DNA from: Varunaivibrio sulfuroxidans
GTDB lineage: Bacteria; Pseudomonadota; Alphaproteobacteria; Rhodospirillales; Magnetovibrionaceae
Length of the DNA: 64,000 nt
Assembly (NCBI RefSeq): GCF_029318635.1
Contig: NZ_CP119676.1
Span: 2,741,001 to 2,805,000 of the forward strand
Direction of reading: 5' to 3'
Below, one piece after another: positions 27,483-37,122 of the stretch. Positions within the stretch are counted from its first letter, which is position 1. Each line of letters starts with the position of its first letter. The position numbers and the translations under genes are program-made. The notes beneath the pieces are model-generated. The model did not search any database and had not been told where the DNA came from. It saw only the letters and a list, made by a program, of their open reading frames with translations.

Positions 27483-27499
27483 GCGGGAAATTTTCCCAC
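27483..27499. promoter_or_regulatory. Palindromic operator 2
   Basis: GCGGGAAATTTTCCCAC, the same core GGGAAA-T-TTTCCC as operator 1. Its centre is 35 bp from operator 1 and 29 bp from operator 3. Confidence 0.65.
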
Positions 27500-27511
27500 G
27501 TCAATAAGAAA

Positions 27512-27528
27512 GTGGGATTGATTCCCAC
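27512..27528. promoter_or_regulatory. Palindromic operator 3
   Basis: GTGGGATTGATTCCCAC, a 17-bp palindrome with outer GTGGGA/TCCCAC arms shared with the other two. Together the three form an array that probably binds one dimeric regulator. Confidence 0.6.
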
Positions 27529-27593
27529 AATAAATTCACTTACCTATACATTGTAGGGTGGCGGTTTCATCCGGCGCGGGGTGTTTTCACCCC

Positions 27594-28466
27594 ATGCGTG
27601 GGGCCGCTTCCGTTTCGTCATCGAAGGGTACGGGTCCTCAAGTGCAGTCGATCGAACCGCCGAAAGCCTATGTTGGCGCTCTGAAATTTTTGCTGCGTCC
27701 CTTGGTGCGCGGGTTAATCGCCCATGGGATGACGTTCCCCCATTTTTGCACGCTCCTGAAGTCGGTTTTCGTCGATGTCGCCGGGGAGTTCACGGTCGAG
27801 GGGAAGCGCCTGACCGACAGCAGGGTCAGCTTGATCACCGGCGTGCATCGCAAAGACGTGAAGCGCTTGCGAGAGACCCCGCGCGATGCGATCGTCCGAT
27901 CGCCCTACGTCACGATCGGCGCCCAGGTGGCGGGGCATTGGACGGGCCGGGCCCCTTATCTGGACGACGCCGGCGCGCCTCGGGCGTTGCCGCGCAGCGG
28001 TCCGGTTTCGTTCGATTCCTTGGTGGAAAGTATCAGCAAGGATTTACGTTCCCGCACCTTGCTCGATGAATGGCTGCGCCAAGGCATGGTGACGCTCGAC
28101 GACGGGTTGGTCCGCCTTAACACGCAATCGTTCATTCCCAATCGGGGGTTCGACGATCTGGCGTATTATTACGGACGTAATCTTCACGATCATATCGCCG
28201 CCGCCACGCACAACCTGGAAGGCGGGACGCCGCCATTTTTGGAACGGTCTACCTATTATGACGGCTTGACACCCCGGTCGGTGGCCGATTTGGAGGCGCG
28301 CGCGCGCGCGATCGGAATGGACGCCCTGGTGAAGATGAACCGCGAGGCGCTTCATCTTGCGCGTAAGGATGACGGAAATCCCGACGCGACCCTGCGGATG
28401 AATTTTGGCGTTTACTTTTTCAAAAGCGAAAAGGATGCGCCCATGGACAAGGACGACAAGGAATGA
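27594..28466 (+). CDS. DUF6502 family protein, possible DNA-binding regulator
   Basis: A 290-residue cytoplasmic protein of the DUF6502 type. The N-terminal third reads ALKFLLRPLVRGLIAHGMTF, then RLTDSRVSLITGVHRKDVKR, which looks like a helix-turn-helix with the recognition helix in RKDVKRLR. The C-terminal part (FDDLAYYYGRNLHDHIAAATHNL) has no known fold. Its stop overlaps the start of the DUF5666 lipoprotein gene by four bases, and this pair is, to my knowledge, recurrent in proteobacteria. The start is uncertain: ATG 27594 directly follows a small hairpin GGGGTGTTTTCACCCC, and a GTG at 27558 is also in frame. It may autoregulate through the three palindromes upstream. Confidence 0.78.
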   Translation: MRGAASVSSSKGTGPQVQSIEPPKAYVGALKFLLRPLVRGLIAHGMTFPHFCTLLKSVFVDVAGEFTVEGKRLTDSRVSLITGVHRKDVKRLRETPRDAIVRSPYVTIGAQVAGHWTGRAPYLDDAGAPRALPRSGPVSFDSLVESISKDLRSRTLLDEWLRQGMVTLDDGLVRLNTQSFIPNRGFDDLAYYYGRNLHDHIAAATHNLEGGTPPFLERSTYYDGLTPRSVADLEARARAIGMDALVKMNREALHLARKDDGNPDATLRMNFGVYFFKSEKDAPMDKDDKE

Positions 28467-29656
28467 GAGCCTCGCGATATCCGGCGATTTTGGCGCTCGG
28501 CATTCTCTTGGGGGCCTGTGCGCCGAGCGCCTCAAACCGTCTTTTTTCGGCCTCGATCGAGGGGGGGATCGGGGGGACCGGAATGGAATTTTGGCGAGGA
28601 GGAATCGGGGGCACCGGCATCGTCGGCACGATTACCGGCTTTGGCAGTATTGTCGTTAACGGAATGCATGTCGCCTATGATCCGAAAATGGCGTTGAACA
28701 CGATCATCGAGGGTCAAACGGCGGCGAGCCTAAGCGTCGGACAACTGGTGGCGGTCGAGGCGCGCCGGGAGGGGGGGCGTCTGACGGCTCGTGCGATCGA
28801 AGTGCGTTACCAAGTCGCCGGCCCTATCGATGCGATTGATGTAAAAGCTTCACGGTTGCGCATCATGGGACAAATCGTGCACCTCCCGCCGCGAATCCGG
28901 TTTGATCCGAAGTTGGGCGCGCGCCCTGGGGGGATTGCGGATTTGCGTGTCGGTGAAGACGTGATGATCAGTGGTCTGCGCCATGGGACCGTGATCGAGG
29001 CGGGATATGTGGCGCACGCGCCCCGCGCCGATTTCGCCGCCCTCTTGGGTTCCGTTTCAGCGGTCGCCAAAAACGCCGTTATCGTTAATGGTCGGCGCGT
29101 TTTGGTCGGCCCGTCGGGGACACGCTTGAAAAAGGGCGATATCGTGCGCGTTGTTGGGCGCTTGGCGGGGGGTGTGATGCGGGCGCGTCGCATCGACGTG
29201 CAACCTAAGACACCTTTCGGCGGGCGGGTAACGCGCCTTTCCTTGGAAGGGTACGTCAATCGCCAGGGCGCGCCGTCGATCGACAATCTTCCGTTCGATT
29301 CCAGTGCGCTTCGCGGCGCGGAACTGCGAAACGGAAAACGTGTCATCGTTTTCGGCGTTGTCGGAGAAGGCGGCGCAGGCGGCTTTAAAGTTCTGCGCAG
29401 TTTCGATCCCAAAGCCTTCGACGGCGCGCCGGGCGCGCCGACTCCGCAGGCCGCGGCGAGGGCGAAACAAGAAGAAGGTTCTCGAAATACGAGGCATAAG
29501 TCAGTTTTCGGCGGCGCGTCGAAGTGGGGGGGACGCAATTCCAGTGGGGGCGCGGCGTCGGATGGCGGGCGCGGCGGCGGTGGAAGTGGCGGAAGCGGCG
29601 GAAGCGGCGGAAGTGGCGGAAGCGGCGGAAGCGGTCACTCTGGGGGAATGCCCTGA
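28463..29656 (+). CDS. DUF5666 lipoprotein with Gly-Ser repeat tail
   Basis: A 397-residue predicted lipoprotein. The signal peptide ends in the lipobox LLGAC (Cys19). Next come GGIGGTGMEFWRGGIGGTG and the DUF5666 repeats, each a small beta-barrel-like unit: VGTITGFGSIVVNGMHVAYD (residues 54-73), LLGSVSAVAKNAVIVNGRRV near 195 and a further unit near 255. The last 60 residues become Gly/Ser repeats (GGSGGSGGSG), ending HSGGMP. The gene overlaps DUF6502 (ATGA). A function for the family is not established; an envelope-associated role fits the lipoprotein signal. Confidence 0.82.
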   Translation: MRASRYPAILALGILLGACAPSASNRLFSASIEGGIGGTGMEFWRGGIGGTGIVGTITGFGSIVVNGMHVAYDPKMALNTIIEGQTAASLSVGQLVAVEARREGGRLTARAIEVRYQVAGPIDAIDVKASRLRIMGQIVHLPPRIRFDPKLGARPGGIADLRVGEDVMISGLRHGTVIEAGYVAHAPRADFAALLGSVSAVAKNAVIVNGRRVLVGPSGTRLKKGDIVRVVGRLAGGVMRARRIDVQPKTPFGGRVTRLSLEGYVNRQGAPSIDNLPFDSSALRGAELRNGKRVIVFGVVGEGGAGGFKVLRSFDPKAFDGAPGAPTPQAAARAKQEEGSRNTRHKSVFGGASKWGGRNSSGGAASDGGRGGGGSGGSGGSGGSGGSGGSGHSGGMP

Positions 29657-29691
29657 GCCTCGTGGATTGACTCCGACTTTTCGATTCTGAA

Positions 29692-29722
29692 ACGCCGGGT
29701 CGCGTCCCGACGGTGTTTTTTT
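29692..29722 (+). terminator. Rho-independent terminator after the DUF5666 gene
   Basis: ACGCCGGG with CCCGACGGT forms a stem with one mismatch, followed by seven T residues. A second small stem CCCGCC/GGCGGG lies at 29753-29768. Confidence 0.65.
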
Positions 29723-29848
29723 GATACGGTTTAATTTTCTCCAACAAAACACCCCGCCTGTCGGCGGGCTTTCTTGCCTCGAATAAACCACCGGACTGGG
29801 GACGGTGTCCGTAGGGCTTCTCGGCTCGGGGCGGTTTCCGTGGGGCGT

Positions 29849-31927
29849 TTATGCGCCTTCTTTGTTTTGTGGCGGTGGGCGACGGCCTCGACCCGATTGT
29901 TGGGTCAGGAATTTTTGCGTCTTGTGCTTGCGCCCGGCGCGCGCGCCCTCGCCGCCTTTGCGCCCGGTTCCGGCGGGTTGCCAAGCGGGGATCAGGTGGC
30001 GTTTCGACGGTCCGATTAGGTCGGCGCGCCCCATGCGTTTCAAGGCGTCGCGCAGAAGCGGCCAATTTTCGGCGTCGTGGTAGCGCAGGAACGCCTTGTG
30101 CAAGCGACGTTGTTTCAGGCCCTTGGCCGTGCGCACGGTGTCTTCATCGCGCCTGCGCACGGGGCGTAATGGATCGCGTTCGCTGTAATACATCGCCGCC
30201 GACAGGGACATCGGCGAGGGCAGGAAGGTTTGCACCTGATCGGCCCTAAAACCGTTTTTCTTGAGCCAGAGGGCGAGGTTCATCATATCCTCGTCGGAGG
30301 TGCCGGGATGGGCGGCGATGAAATAGGGGATCAGGTATTGTTCCTTACCGGCCTCTTTCGCCGCCGCATCGAACATCTGTTTGAAGCGATCGTAAGCGCC
30401 GATCCCCGGTTTCATCATTTTCGATAACGGGCCGCTTTCGGTGTGTTCGGGGGCGATCTTCAGGTAACCGCCGACGTGGTGCTTGACCAATTCCTTGACA
30501 TAGCGCGGACTGCGCACGGCGATGTCGTAGCGCAATCCCGAGGCGATGTGCACCCGCTTGACGCCGACAATGGCGCGCGCCTTGCGGTAAAGGTCGATCA
30601 GGGGGTCGTGGTTGACGTTCAGGTTTTTGCAGATGTCGGGATAGACGCACGATAGCCTGCGGCAGAGGCTTTGCGTTTTATCGTCCTTGCAGGCGAGGCG
30701 GTACATGTTCGCCGTCGGTCCGCCCAGGTCGGAAATGGTGCCGGTGAAGCCCTTGACTTTATCGCGGATCTCCTCGATCTCGCGCAGGATGGAGCCTTCC
30801 GAGCGATTTTGAATGATGCGTCCCTCGTGTTCGGTGATCGAACAGAACGAACAGCCGCCGAAACACCCGCGCATGATGTTGACGGAAAAACGGATCATCT
30901 CCCACGCGGGGATGCGGGCGTCGCCATAGGCGGGGTGTGGCGCGCGGGCGTAGGGCAGTTCGAAAACGCCGTCCATTTCCGCCGTCGTCAGGGGGATCGG
31001 CGGCGGGTTCAGCCACAATTCGCGATCGCCATGGCGCTGCACCAGGGCGCGCGCGTTGGACGGATTGCTTTCCTGGTGCAATATCCGCGACGCCTGGGCG
31101 TAAAGAACGGGATCGTCGCGGACGGTTTCATAGGCGGGCAGGCGGACGACGTGGTGAAGATCGCCACCGGCGGCGGTGGGGCGCAGTTTGGCGCCGGTGT
31201 GCACGCCGTCACCCTCGTCGATGGCCGTGGCGTCGATCATCGTCCATCCTTCGGGGACGGCGTCGCGGGCGAAGGCGGTGCCGCGAACGTCGGTCATGTC
31301 GCGCGGGTGTTCTTTCTTGCCCGCGCGGTGCGCGATCTCGACGATGGCGCGTTCGGCGTTGCCGAACACCAGCAGGTCGGCCTTGCTGTCGAACAGGACG
31401 GACCGGCGCACCTTGTCCGACCAGTAATCATAATGGGCGATCCGGCGCAGCGAGGCCTCGATCCCGCCGATCACGATGGGGACGTCCTTGTACGCCTCCC
31501 GGCAGCGCTGCGCGTAGACGATGACCGCCCGATCGGGGCGTTTGCCGCCTTCGTCGTTGGGGGTGTAGCTGTCGTTATGGCGCAGGCGGCGGTCGGCGGT
31601 GTAGCGGTTGACCATCGAATCCATGTTGCCGCCGGTGACCCCGAAAAACAGATGGGGACGTCCCAAGGCGGTAAACGGCTCGGGGTGAGACCAGTCGGGT
31701 TGGCTGAGTATTCCGACTCGAAAGCCCTGAGATTCGAGAACGCGACCGATCACCGCCATCCCGAAGCTGGGGTGATCGACGTAGGCGTCGCCGGTCACCA
31801 GAACGATGTCGCAACTGTCCCAACCCAACCGCTCCATGTCTTCGCGCGAGGTCGGTAAAAAGGGAGAAGTGCCGAAGCGGCTCGCCCAATACTTGCGGTG
31901 CGAAAATATATTCTTTATTTTTTTCAT
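29849..31927 (-). CDS. ygiQ: YgiQ-family radical SAM protein
   Basis: A 692-residue protein of the YgiQ family. The N-terminal part [34 protein letters not shown] is diagnostic. The radical SAM cluster motif is [18 protein letters not shown] central B12-binding-like fold precedes the SAM domain, and the C-terminal extension ends with a basic, low-complexity tail rich in Arg, Lys and Gly. Substrate and reaction are not established. The ATG at 31927 ([18 protein letters not shown]) is preferred to an upstream ATG because the latter would add a hydrophobic leader foreign to the family. Confidence 0.92.
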   Translation of the reverse strand: MKKIKNIFSHRKYWASRFGTSPFLPTSREDMERLGWDSCDIVLVTGDAYVDHPSFGMAVIGRVLESQGFRVGILSQPDWSHPEPFTALGRPHLFFGVTGGNMDSMVNRYTADRRLRHNDSYTPNDEGGKRPDRAVIVYAQRCREAYKDVPIVIGGIEASLRRIAHYDYWSDKVRRSVLFDSKADLLVFGNAERAIVEIAHRAGKKEHPRDMTDVRGTAFARDAVPEGWTMIDATAIDEGDGVHTGAKLRPTAAGGDLHHVVRLPAYETVRDDPVLYAQASRILHQESNPSNARALVQRHGDRELWLNPPPIPLTTAEMDGVFELPYARAPHPAYGDARIPAWEMIRFSVNIMRGCFGGCSFCSITEHEGRIIQNRSEGSILREIEEIRDKVKGFTGTISDLGGPTANMYRLACKDDKTQSLCRRLSCVYPDICKNLNVNHDPLIDLYRKARAIVGVKRVHIASGLRYDIAVRSPRYVKELVKHHVGGYLKIAPEHTESGPLSKMMKPGIGAYDRFKQMFDAAAKEAGKEQYLIPYFIAAHPGTSDEDMMNLALWLKKNGFRADQVQTFLPSPMSLSAAMYYSERDPLRPVRRRDEDTVRTAKGLKQRRLHKAFLRYHDAENWPLLRDALKRMGRADLIGPSKRHLIPAWQPAGTGRKGGEGARAGRKHKTQKFLTQQSGRGRRPPPQNKEGA

Positions 31928-32191
31928 TCTATCGACCGGTTGAAGGGTGGCGCAAAAAATCCGAGGAACCATGTCTGCAGGGTTGCAAAATAGGGCCGCT
32001 TCCCCTAAAAGGCCATAAAAAAGACCTGTAGTGCCCAAAGAATGCTCCCTAAATGTGTGTTGAGCATTGGTTCTTGTCGTTACGGAGGTCTCTGGCCAAG
32101 CCTGCGCCAGAGGGGTGATACGCTCTCTCGCACATGAGATTTCGAGTATCGTTTAATTAAGCGCCCATTAAAGTATTAAAAGTTAGACGAT

Positions 32192-34021
32192 ATGAAACGG
32201 TTTTCACTTCAACTTCGTACATTATTATTTTTCGCGATGCTCTTCGTGTCCATTCTCCCCGTTGTCGTCCTTTCCGTTTGGGCGCAACATTCCGCCATGA
32301 ACGGGGAAATAGAGACCGTCAAAGAGAAGCATCTTTTGTTGGCGCAAAACCTGACTCAGTCACTCGGTCGTTACGTTAAGGATGTGCGCCTTGTTTTTGC
32401 CTTGGCGGCGCAAAACCTGGATTTTTCGGGGCCGCCCGCGGGCATTGAAAAAACGCTGCGTGGATTGCGGGTGCGCTCCGTTCGCGAGGTCGATCGTTCC
32501 GGGCGACTCGTTCGCAGTATTTGCGGTTTCAATTGTTCTCGGGGGGATGGTTTTTCCGCCGCCGTTTTTCGTACCCTGACGAAAGCGCGCGCCCGCGCGA
32601 AGGCGGTCCCGGGGCGCGTGGTTCTTAGCAATATTTTCAGAAACGCCCAGGGTGAACCGACGGTTTTCCTGCTGATGGCGAAGCCGGGAGAGCGCGTCGT
32701 TATCGGCGAATTGGCGACCGATCACATGATTTCCCTGCAGCACTTGATATCTTTCGGTGGGCGTGGTCATGCGGTCATCGTCGATCGCGTGGGAAGAGTG
32801 ATCGCCCACCCTTACCCCAGCTTCGTCGCCGAGATGAAGTCATTGTCGGCATTGAACATCGTGCAGGAAATGATGCGGGGAAAAAGTGGGGTCGGTATTT
32901 TCTATTCTCCACATTCAAAAGAAAAAATGATCGCAGGATTCGCCGTCGTCCCCGGCGTCGGCTGGGGTGTGATGGTCCCGCAGCCCTACGCGGAACTCGA
33001 GGCCAAGGCGCGGGCCCTGCGCTGGGCGGTGTATGCGATCGCCGCCCTGGGCGTCTTGATGTCGATCGCGATCAGTTGGGGGATGTCGGGACTGTTGTCG
33101 CGTCCGTTGCGCGCCGTGGTGCGAACCACGGACCGCATCGCTCGGGGCGCTCTGTCCTCGCGGGTCGAGGCTTTGCCCCGGTTCAGCCCCCGCGAAGTGA
33201 TCCGCCTGGCGGCTTCGTTCAATCACATGATGGATGAAATTCACGCCAATACGATCAAACTCGCCGCGTTGACGAAAAAGGCCAATGCCGCCAATCGGGC
33301 GAAATCCAATTTCCTGGCCGGCGTCAGTCATGAATTGCGCACGCCGCTGAACGCGATTTTAGGCTTTTCCGACGCCATCCGAAATCAAATTTTCGGCCCG
33401 ATGGGAAACCCGCGCTATGTCGATTATGTCGAAAACATTCATGGCTCAGGGGCGCATCTTCTCTCTTTGGTCGATGATCTTATGGATATTTCTTGTTTGG
33501 AAATCGGTCAGCTTAAGCTGGAGGAACGGACCGTTCTTATTCCAGACTTGGTGCGACCCACGCTGGAACATGCGCGCGCCGCGGCAGCCGATAAAGAAAT
33601 CCGGATCGAGACGGCGATCGCCCCGGATATACCGGCCTTGCATTGCGATGAGCGCCGGGTCCGCCAAATTTTGACCGTCTTGCTCGCCCATGGCGTGTTG
33701 CGTTCGCCCGAGGGAGGTACGGTACGCCTTAACGTGATGTTCGATCAAGGCGATCGGGTGCGCTTCTCGGTCGCGGACGAGGGACGGGAGTTGCATCCCG
33801 GAGAAGCGGATAGTCTTCTTTTACCGTTTTATCTGGCGGACAACGGAGTCGCCCGTGGTCAAGGCGGCACCGGCCTGGGGCTGTCTTTGTCGAAGGCGCT
33901 CATGGAAAGTCATGGTGGGACGTTGCGCATCGCCTCATCGACGGCGGCGGGGCTGGTGGTCGAGATTATCTTCCCCGCCCAGCGTACGGTGGATATCGCC
34001 GAGGTCGAGACGGGTGCCTAA
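32192..34021 (+). CDS. Cache-HAMP sensor histidine kinase
   Basis: A 609-residue membrane kinase. A membrane helix at about 10-32, a periplasmic Cache-like domain to about 280 (with GRVIAHPYPSF and GWGVMVPQPY), a second helix near 285-305, HAMP, then the H-box FLAGVSHELRTPLNAILGF with His380. The G-box GTGLGLSLSKALMESHGG is intact, but the N-box reads RQILTVLLAHGVLRSPEGG, lacking the Asn that normally holds magnesium-ATP, and DxGxG reads DEGREL. Catalytic activity may therefore be weak or absent. No regulator gene lies next to it. Confidence 0.88.
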   Translation: MKRFSLQLRTLLFFAMLFVSILPVVVLSVWAQHSAMNGEIETVKEKHLLLAQNLTQSLGRYVKDVRLVFALAAQNLDFSGPPAGIEKTLRGLRVRSVREVDRSGRLVRSICGFNCSRGDGFSAAVFRTLTKARARAKAVPGRVVLSNIFRNAQGEPTVFLLMAKPGERVVIGELATDHMISLQHLISFGGRGHAVIVDRVGRVIAHPYPSFVAEMKSLSALNIVQEMMRGKSGVGIFYSPHSKEKMIAGFAVVPGVGWGVMVPQPYAELEAKARALRWAVYAIAALGVLMSIAISWGMSGLLSRPLRAVVRTTDRIARGALSSRVEALPRFSPREVIRLAASFNHMMDEIHANTIKLAALTKKANAANRAKSNFLAGVSHELRTPLNAILGFSDAIRNQIFGPMGNPRYVDYVENIHGSGAHLLSLVDDLMDISCLEIGQLKLEERTVLIPDLVRPTLEHARAAAADKEIRIETAIAPDIPALHCDERRVRQILTVLLAHGVLRSPEGGTVRLNVMFDQGDRVRFSVADEGRELHPGEADSLLLPFYLADNGVARGQGGTGLGLSLSKALMESHGGTLRIASSTAAGLVVEIIFPAQRTVDIAEVETGA

Positions 34022-34035
34022 AAAAACGGCGCGGT

Positions 34036-35088
34036 CTATGGCTTTTCCATAGAGGGGGCTTCGGCCTCTCTTCGTATCGGAACAGAGGCGTTTTCGAACG
34101 GATGAAGATTGGCGATAAACTGTTCCGTGCAGGCCGCCCACGAGTAGCGCCCGGCGAGGGCGCGGCAAGTTTCGGCGGGAATGCCGAGGGCCTTTAGAAC
34201 GGCGGTGCGCAGGTCCTCGTCGAGAACGCCGGCGTCGGTGCCGCCGATGACATCCAAAGGCCCCGCCACGGGGTAGGCCGCGACCGGCACCCCGGAGGCC
34301 AACGCTTCCAGCAGGACGAGGCCGAACGTGTCGGTGCGGCTGGGAAAAACGAAAACGTCCGCCGCGGCGTAATGGCGCGCCAAATCTTCGCCGCTTTTCA
34401 TGCCGACGAAGCGCACTTCGGGGTGGCGTTTTTGCAAGTGCGCCATTTGGGGTCCGTCGCCGACGACATATTTCGTGCCGGGCAGATCCAACGAGAGGAA
34501 ATCGTCGATGTTCTTTTCCACGGCGATGCGTCCGACATACAGGGAAATCGGGCGGGGACCGCTCAGGAACTGTTTGTCCCGGGGGTGAAACATCTTGGTG
34601 TCAACGCCCCTGGACCAGCGGCGAATACGGGTAAATCCGCGCGCCCTCAGGTCGTCCTCGATGCTTTGCGTCGCCACCATGATCGCCGACGAGGGATTGT
34701 GAAACCAGCGCAGGAAGCGATAGCTCCAGGCGCAAGGGATACGAAAGCGTGAATGGATGTATTGCGGGAAACGGGTGTGATAGGCGGTGGTGAACGGATG
34801 CCCGCGTTTCAGGCAATAGCGCCGGGCGGCAACCCCCAAAGGGCCTTCCGTGGCGATGTGAATGGCGGCGGGCATGGCGTCTTCGATTAGCTTCGTCAGT
34901 TTCCCCCCCGGGGCGATGGCGAGGCGAATTTCCGGGTATGTCGGGCAGGGGATGCTCGAAAAGCGGTCCGGGCCGATGACGACGGCCTCATGCCCGTGTT
35001 CCTTCAACCCGTTCCTGAGCGTGTCGATCGTGCGAACGACACCATTGACTTGAGGAAACCAGGCGTCCGAGATAATGACGATGCGCAT
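34036..35088 (-). CDS. GT4-family glycosyltransferase
   Basis: A 350-residue cytoplasmic or membrane-peripheral glycosyltransferase with a GT-B fold. The N-terminal domain begins MRIVIISDAWFPQVNGVVRT, and the donor-binding C-terminal domain contains YVGRIAVEKNIDDFL and the EX7E motif region PSRTDTFGLVLLEALASGVPV. Members such as plant-type SQD2 and mannosyltransferases glycosylate lipids. Its 5' end overlaps the 3' end of the phosphoesterase gene by 85 bases. The cluster with a lipid kinase across the divergent gap suggests membrane-lipid synthesis; acceptor and sugar are unknown. Confidence 0.88.
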   Translation of the reverse strand: MRIVIISDAWFPQVNGVVRTIDTLRNGLKEHGHEAVVIGPDRFSSIPCPTYPEIRLAIAPGGKLTKLIEDAMPAAIHIATEGPLGVAARRYCLKRGHPFTTAYHTRFPQYIHSRFRIPCAWSYRFLRWFHNPSSAIMVATQSIEDDLRARGFTRIRRWSRGVDTKMFHPRDKQFLSGPRPISLYVGRIAVEKNIDDFLSLDLPGTKYVVGDGPQMAHLQKRHPEVRFVGMKSGEDLARHYAAADVFVFPSRTDTFGLVLLEALASGVPVAAYPVAGPLDVIGGTDAGVLDEDLRTAVLKALGIPAETCRALAGRYSWAACTEQFIANLHPFENASVPIRREAEAPSMEKP

Positions 35089-35891
35089 GCTGTGTGTTCA
35101 CCCATGATCGACAGGTCGCGAACGTCCGACCAGTGCAAAATGTCAATGTGTCCTTTATCGTCTTCCACCAGGGCGGTGCAGCTTTCCACCCAATCTCCCG
35201 TGTTGCAGTAGATGACGTCGCCCATTGGGCGCTTTTCGGCGCAGTGGATGTGGCCGCAAATGACCCCATCGACATTGCGCGCGCGCGCCGCCGCGGCGAC
35301 GGCGTCTTCATAGCGGCTGACATATTCGACGGCGTTTTTGACTTTTTTCTTGAGGAAGGCGGACAACGACCAGTACGGGAAGCCAAGGCGCCGGCGGGCG
35401 ACATTGAACCAATGATTGACCGCTAGCGCCGCGGTGTAGGCGCTGTCGCCCAGATAGGCGAGCCACTTGGCGAATTTGACGACGCCGTCGAATTGATCGC
35501 CGTGCAGCACCAGATAGCGTTTGCCGTCGGCGGCGACGTGGATGGCCTCGTTCACGACGGAAACCGACCCGAAATTGTGATTGGTGAAATCGCGAAAATT
35601 TTCGTCGTGGTTGCCGGGAACGTAGATGATCCGCGTACCCTTGCGCGCCTTGCGCAGCAATTTTTGAACGACGTCGTTATGGCTTTGACACCAATACCAA
35701 GACCGCTTCATGCGCCAGCCGTCGATGATGTCGCCGACCAGATACAGAACATCGGATTCGGTGTGCTTGAGAAAATCCAACAACATTTCCGCCTGGCATC
35801 CGCGTGTGCCCAAATGAATGTCGGATATCCAAATGGTACGGTATTTCTTGACGGGGAACGTCGCCTGAGGTGTCGGTATGGGCCCGTGCAT
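35004..35891 (-). CDS. UDP-2,3-diacylglucosamine diphosphatase-like metallophosphoesterase
   Basis: A 295-residue metallophosphoesterase. The metal-binding motifs are ISDIHLG, VGDIIDGW, PGNHDENF, VLHGDQFD and GHIHCAEKR. This layout fits LpxH-like enzymes, which cleave UDP-2,3-diacylglucosamine in lipid A synthesis, but the gene may instead act on another phospholipid precursor. The gene precedes, and by 85 bases overlaps, a glycosyltransferase gene in the same direction, so their expression is coupled. The final 45 residues, after the overlap begins, are of low conservation. Confidence 0.85.
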   Translation of the reverse strand: MHGPIPTPQATFPVKKYRTIWISDIHLGTRGCQAEMLLDFLKHTESDVLYLVGDIIDGWRMKRSWYWCQSHNDVVQKLLRKARKGTRIIYVPGNHDENFRDFTNHNFGSVSVVNEAIHVAADGKRYLVLHGDQFDGVVKFAKWLAYLGDSAYTAALAVNHWFNVARRRLGFPYWSLSAFLKKKVKNAVEYVSRYEDAVAAAARARNVDGVICGHIHCAEKRPMGDVIYCNTGDWVESCTALVEDDKGHIDILHWSDVRDLSIMGEHTACASSLSRTPGFLKSMVSFARSTRSGTG

Positions 35892-36088
35892 AATTTTGAC
35901 CTATCGAACAGTTCGTGCTTGCTTCGTATTCGTTGGCCAATGTTGAGTGTATATTTGTATTTTTGTCTATATGTAGATGGTTGATTGGCGATCATTTGAT
36001 AAAAAATTTATATTTGTAGAATAAATAGATCACACGACCTTCATAAAAACGCCACGAAACACCAGGACTAGTTGTATCCGCCGCAGGT

Positions 36089-37072
36089 GTGGAGGATCTC
36101 TTGGACCAGCCCAAAGATAAAAGACCGAAAAATAAAAGGCGTGTCTTCATTATTCATAATCCGATGGCGGGATGGCGACGGGGGGCGCTTTTCGAAGAGA
36201 CCGTCGCCCAGCTTGAACGGGAAGGCTGCTCTACCCACCTGTGCGAAACCGAAAAACCCGGCGACGGTGAAGAATTGGCGCGCGGCGTTTTGCGCGACGC
36301 GTGGGATGTCCTGGTGGTCGCCGGGGGTGACGGCACCATCAACGAGGTCCTCAACGGCATGCATGACGCATCGCCGCCGTTGACGGTAATTCCCTTGGGG
36401 ACGGCTAATGTCCTGGCTTTGGAATTGGGGGTGATTAATGGACGTCGCGCCGACCCCGTTCGTATCGCTCGCTTGATCGCTTACGCTCCGGCGCGTGCAT
36501 GCCGTTTGGGCGAAGCCAACGGCAGACGTTTCGCCCAAATGGCGGGCATCGGTTTCGACGCCTTCGTGGTGCGTTCTGTATCGATCGAATTGAAGCGCCG
36601 CTGGGGTAAACTGGCTTATGTTTGGCGCAGTTTGATCGGCGCTTTCTTGTACGCCGGTCATCACTATCGCGTCGAAATCGATGGTGTGCCTTATCGAGCG
36701 AGCGCCGTCGTTATCGCCAATGGCCGTTATTATGGCGGGCGCTTCGTTTGCGCCCCCGAGGCTCGCTTGGACGTGCCGGGGCTTCAGGTTTGCCTGTTTG
36801 AAACGCCGGGGGCCGGGGCGGCGCTGCGTTATTGTGCGGCTCTGGCCTTGGGTCTTTTACATCGCTTCGGCGACTTTCGGGTCGTCTCCGCGCAAGCGGC
36901 GCGCGTCATTGTCGCGGCGGAAGGGCCGGGGACGGAAAGCGCGCCGGCGTTGGGGGATCCGGTGCAATGCGATGGCGATATCGTGACCAACAGTCCGTTG
37001 ACGGCGGCGGTAAGCGCCCTGACGGTCGAGATGATCGGCGACTGGGAAAATGTCCCTATGTATCGAGATTAA
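36089..37072 (+). CDS. Diacylglycerol kinase-family lipid kinase
   Basis: A 327-residue cytoplasmic lipid kinase of the DAGK/YegS type. The N-terminal region has RRVFIIHNPMAGWRRG and the ATP-binding VVAGGDGTINEVLNG motif, then VIPLGTANVLALELG. A C-terminal beta-sandwich domain includes VVIANGRYYGGRF. Known members phosphorylate diacylglycerol, ceramide or sphingoid bases; the substrate is unknown here. The annotated start is GTG 36089, but TTG 36101 has GGAGG five bases upstream and is a good alternative. It is divergent from the phosphoesterase/glycosyltransferase pair. The stop codon abuts a MITE end remnant. Confidence 0.86.
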   Translation: MEDLLDQPKDKRPKNKRRVFIIHNPMAGWRRGALFEETVAQLEREGCSTHLCETEKPGDGEELARGVLRDAWDVLVVAGGDGTINEVLNGMHDASPPLTVIPLGTANVLALELGVINGRRADPVRIARLIAYAPARACRLGEANGRRFAQMAGIGFDAFVVRSVSIELKRRWGKLAYVWRSLIGAFLYAGHHYRVEIDGVPYRASAVVIANGRYYGGRFVCAPEARLDVPGLQVCLFETPGAGAALRYCAALALGLLHRFGDFRVVSAQAARVIVAAEGPGTESAPALGDPVQCDGDIVTNSPLTAAVSALTVEMIGDWENVPMYRD

Positions 37073-37086
37073 GAGGTCCTGACCCT
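37072..37086. repeat. Terminal remnant of MITE family A
   Basis: AGAGGTCCTGACCCT, the outer 15 bases of the family A inverted repeat, directly follows the lipid kinase stop codon (the last A of TAA is the first base). The rest of the element is missing. Confidence 0.6.
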
Positions 37087-37122
37087 AATGCACGTTGACA
37101 TAATTTGCCGATGTTGCGCGGT

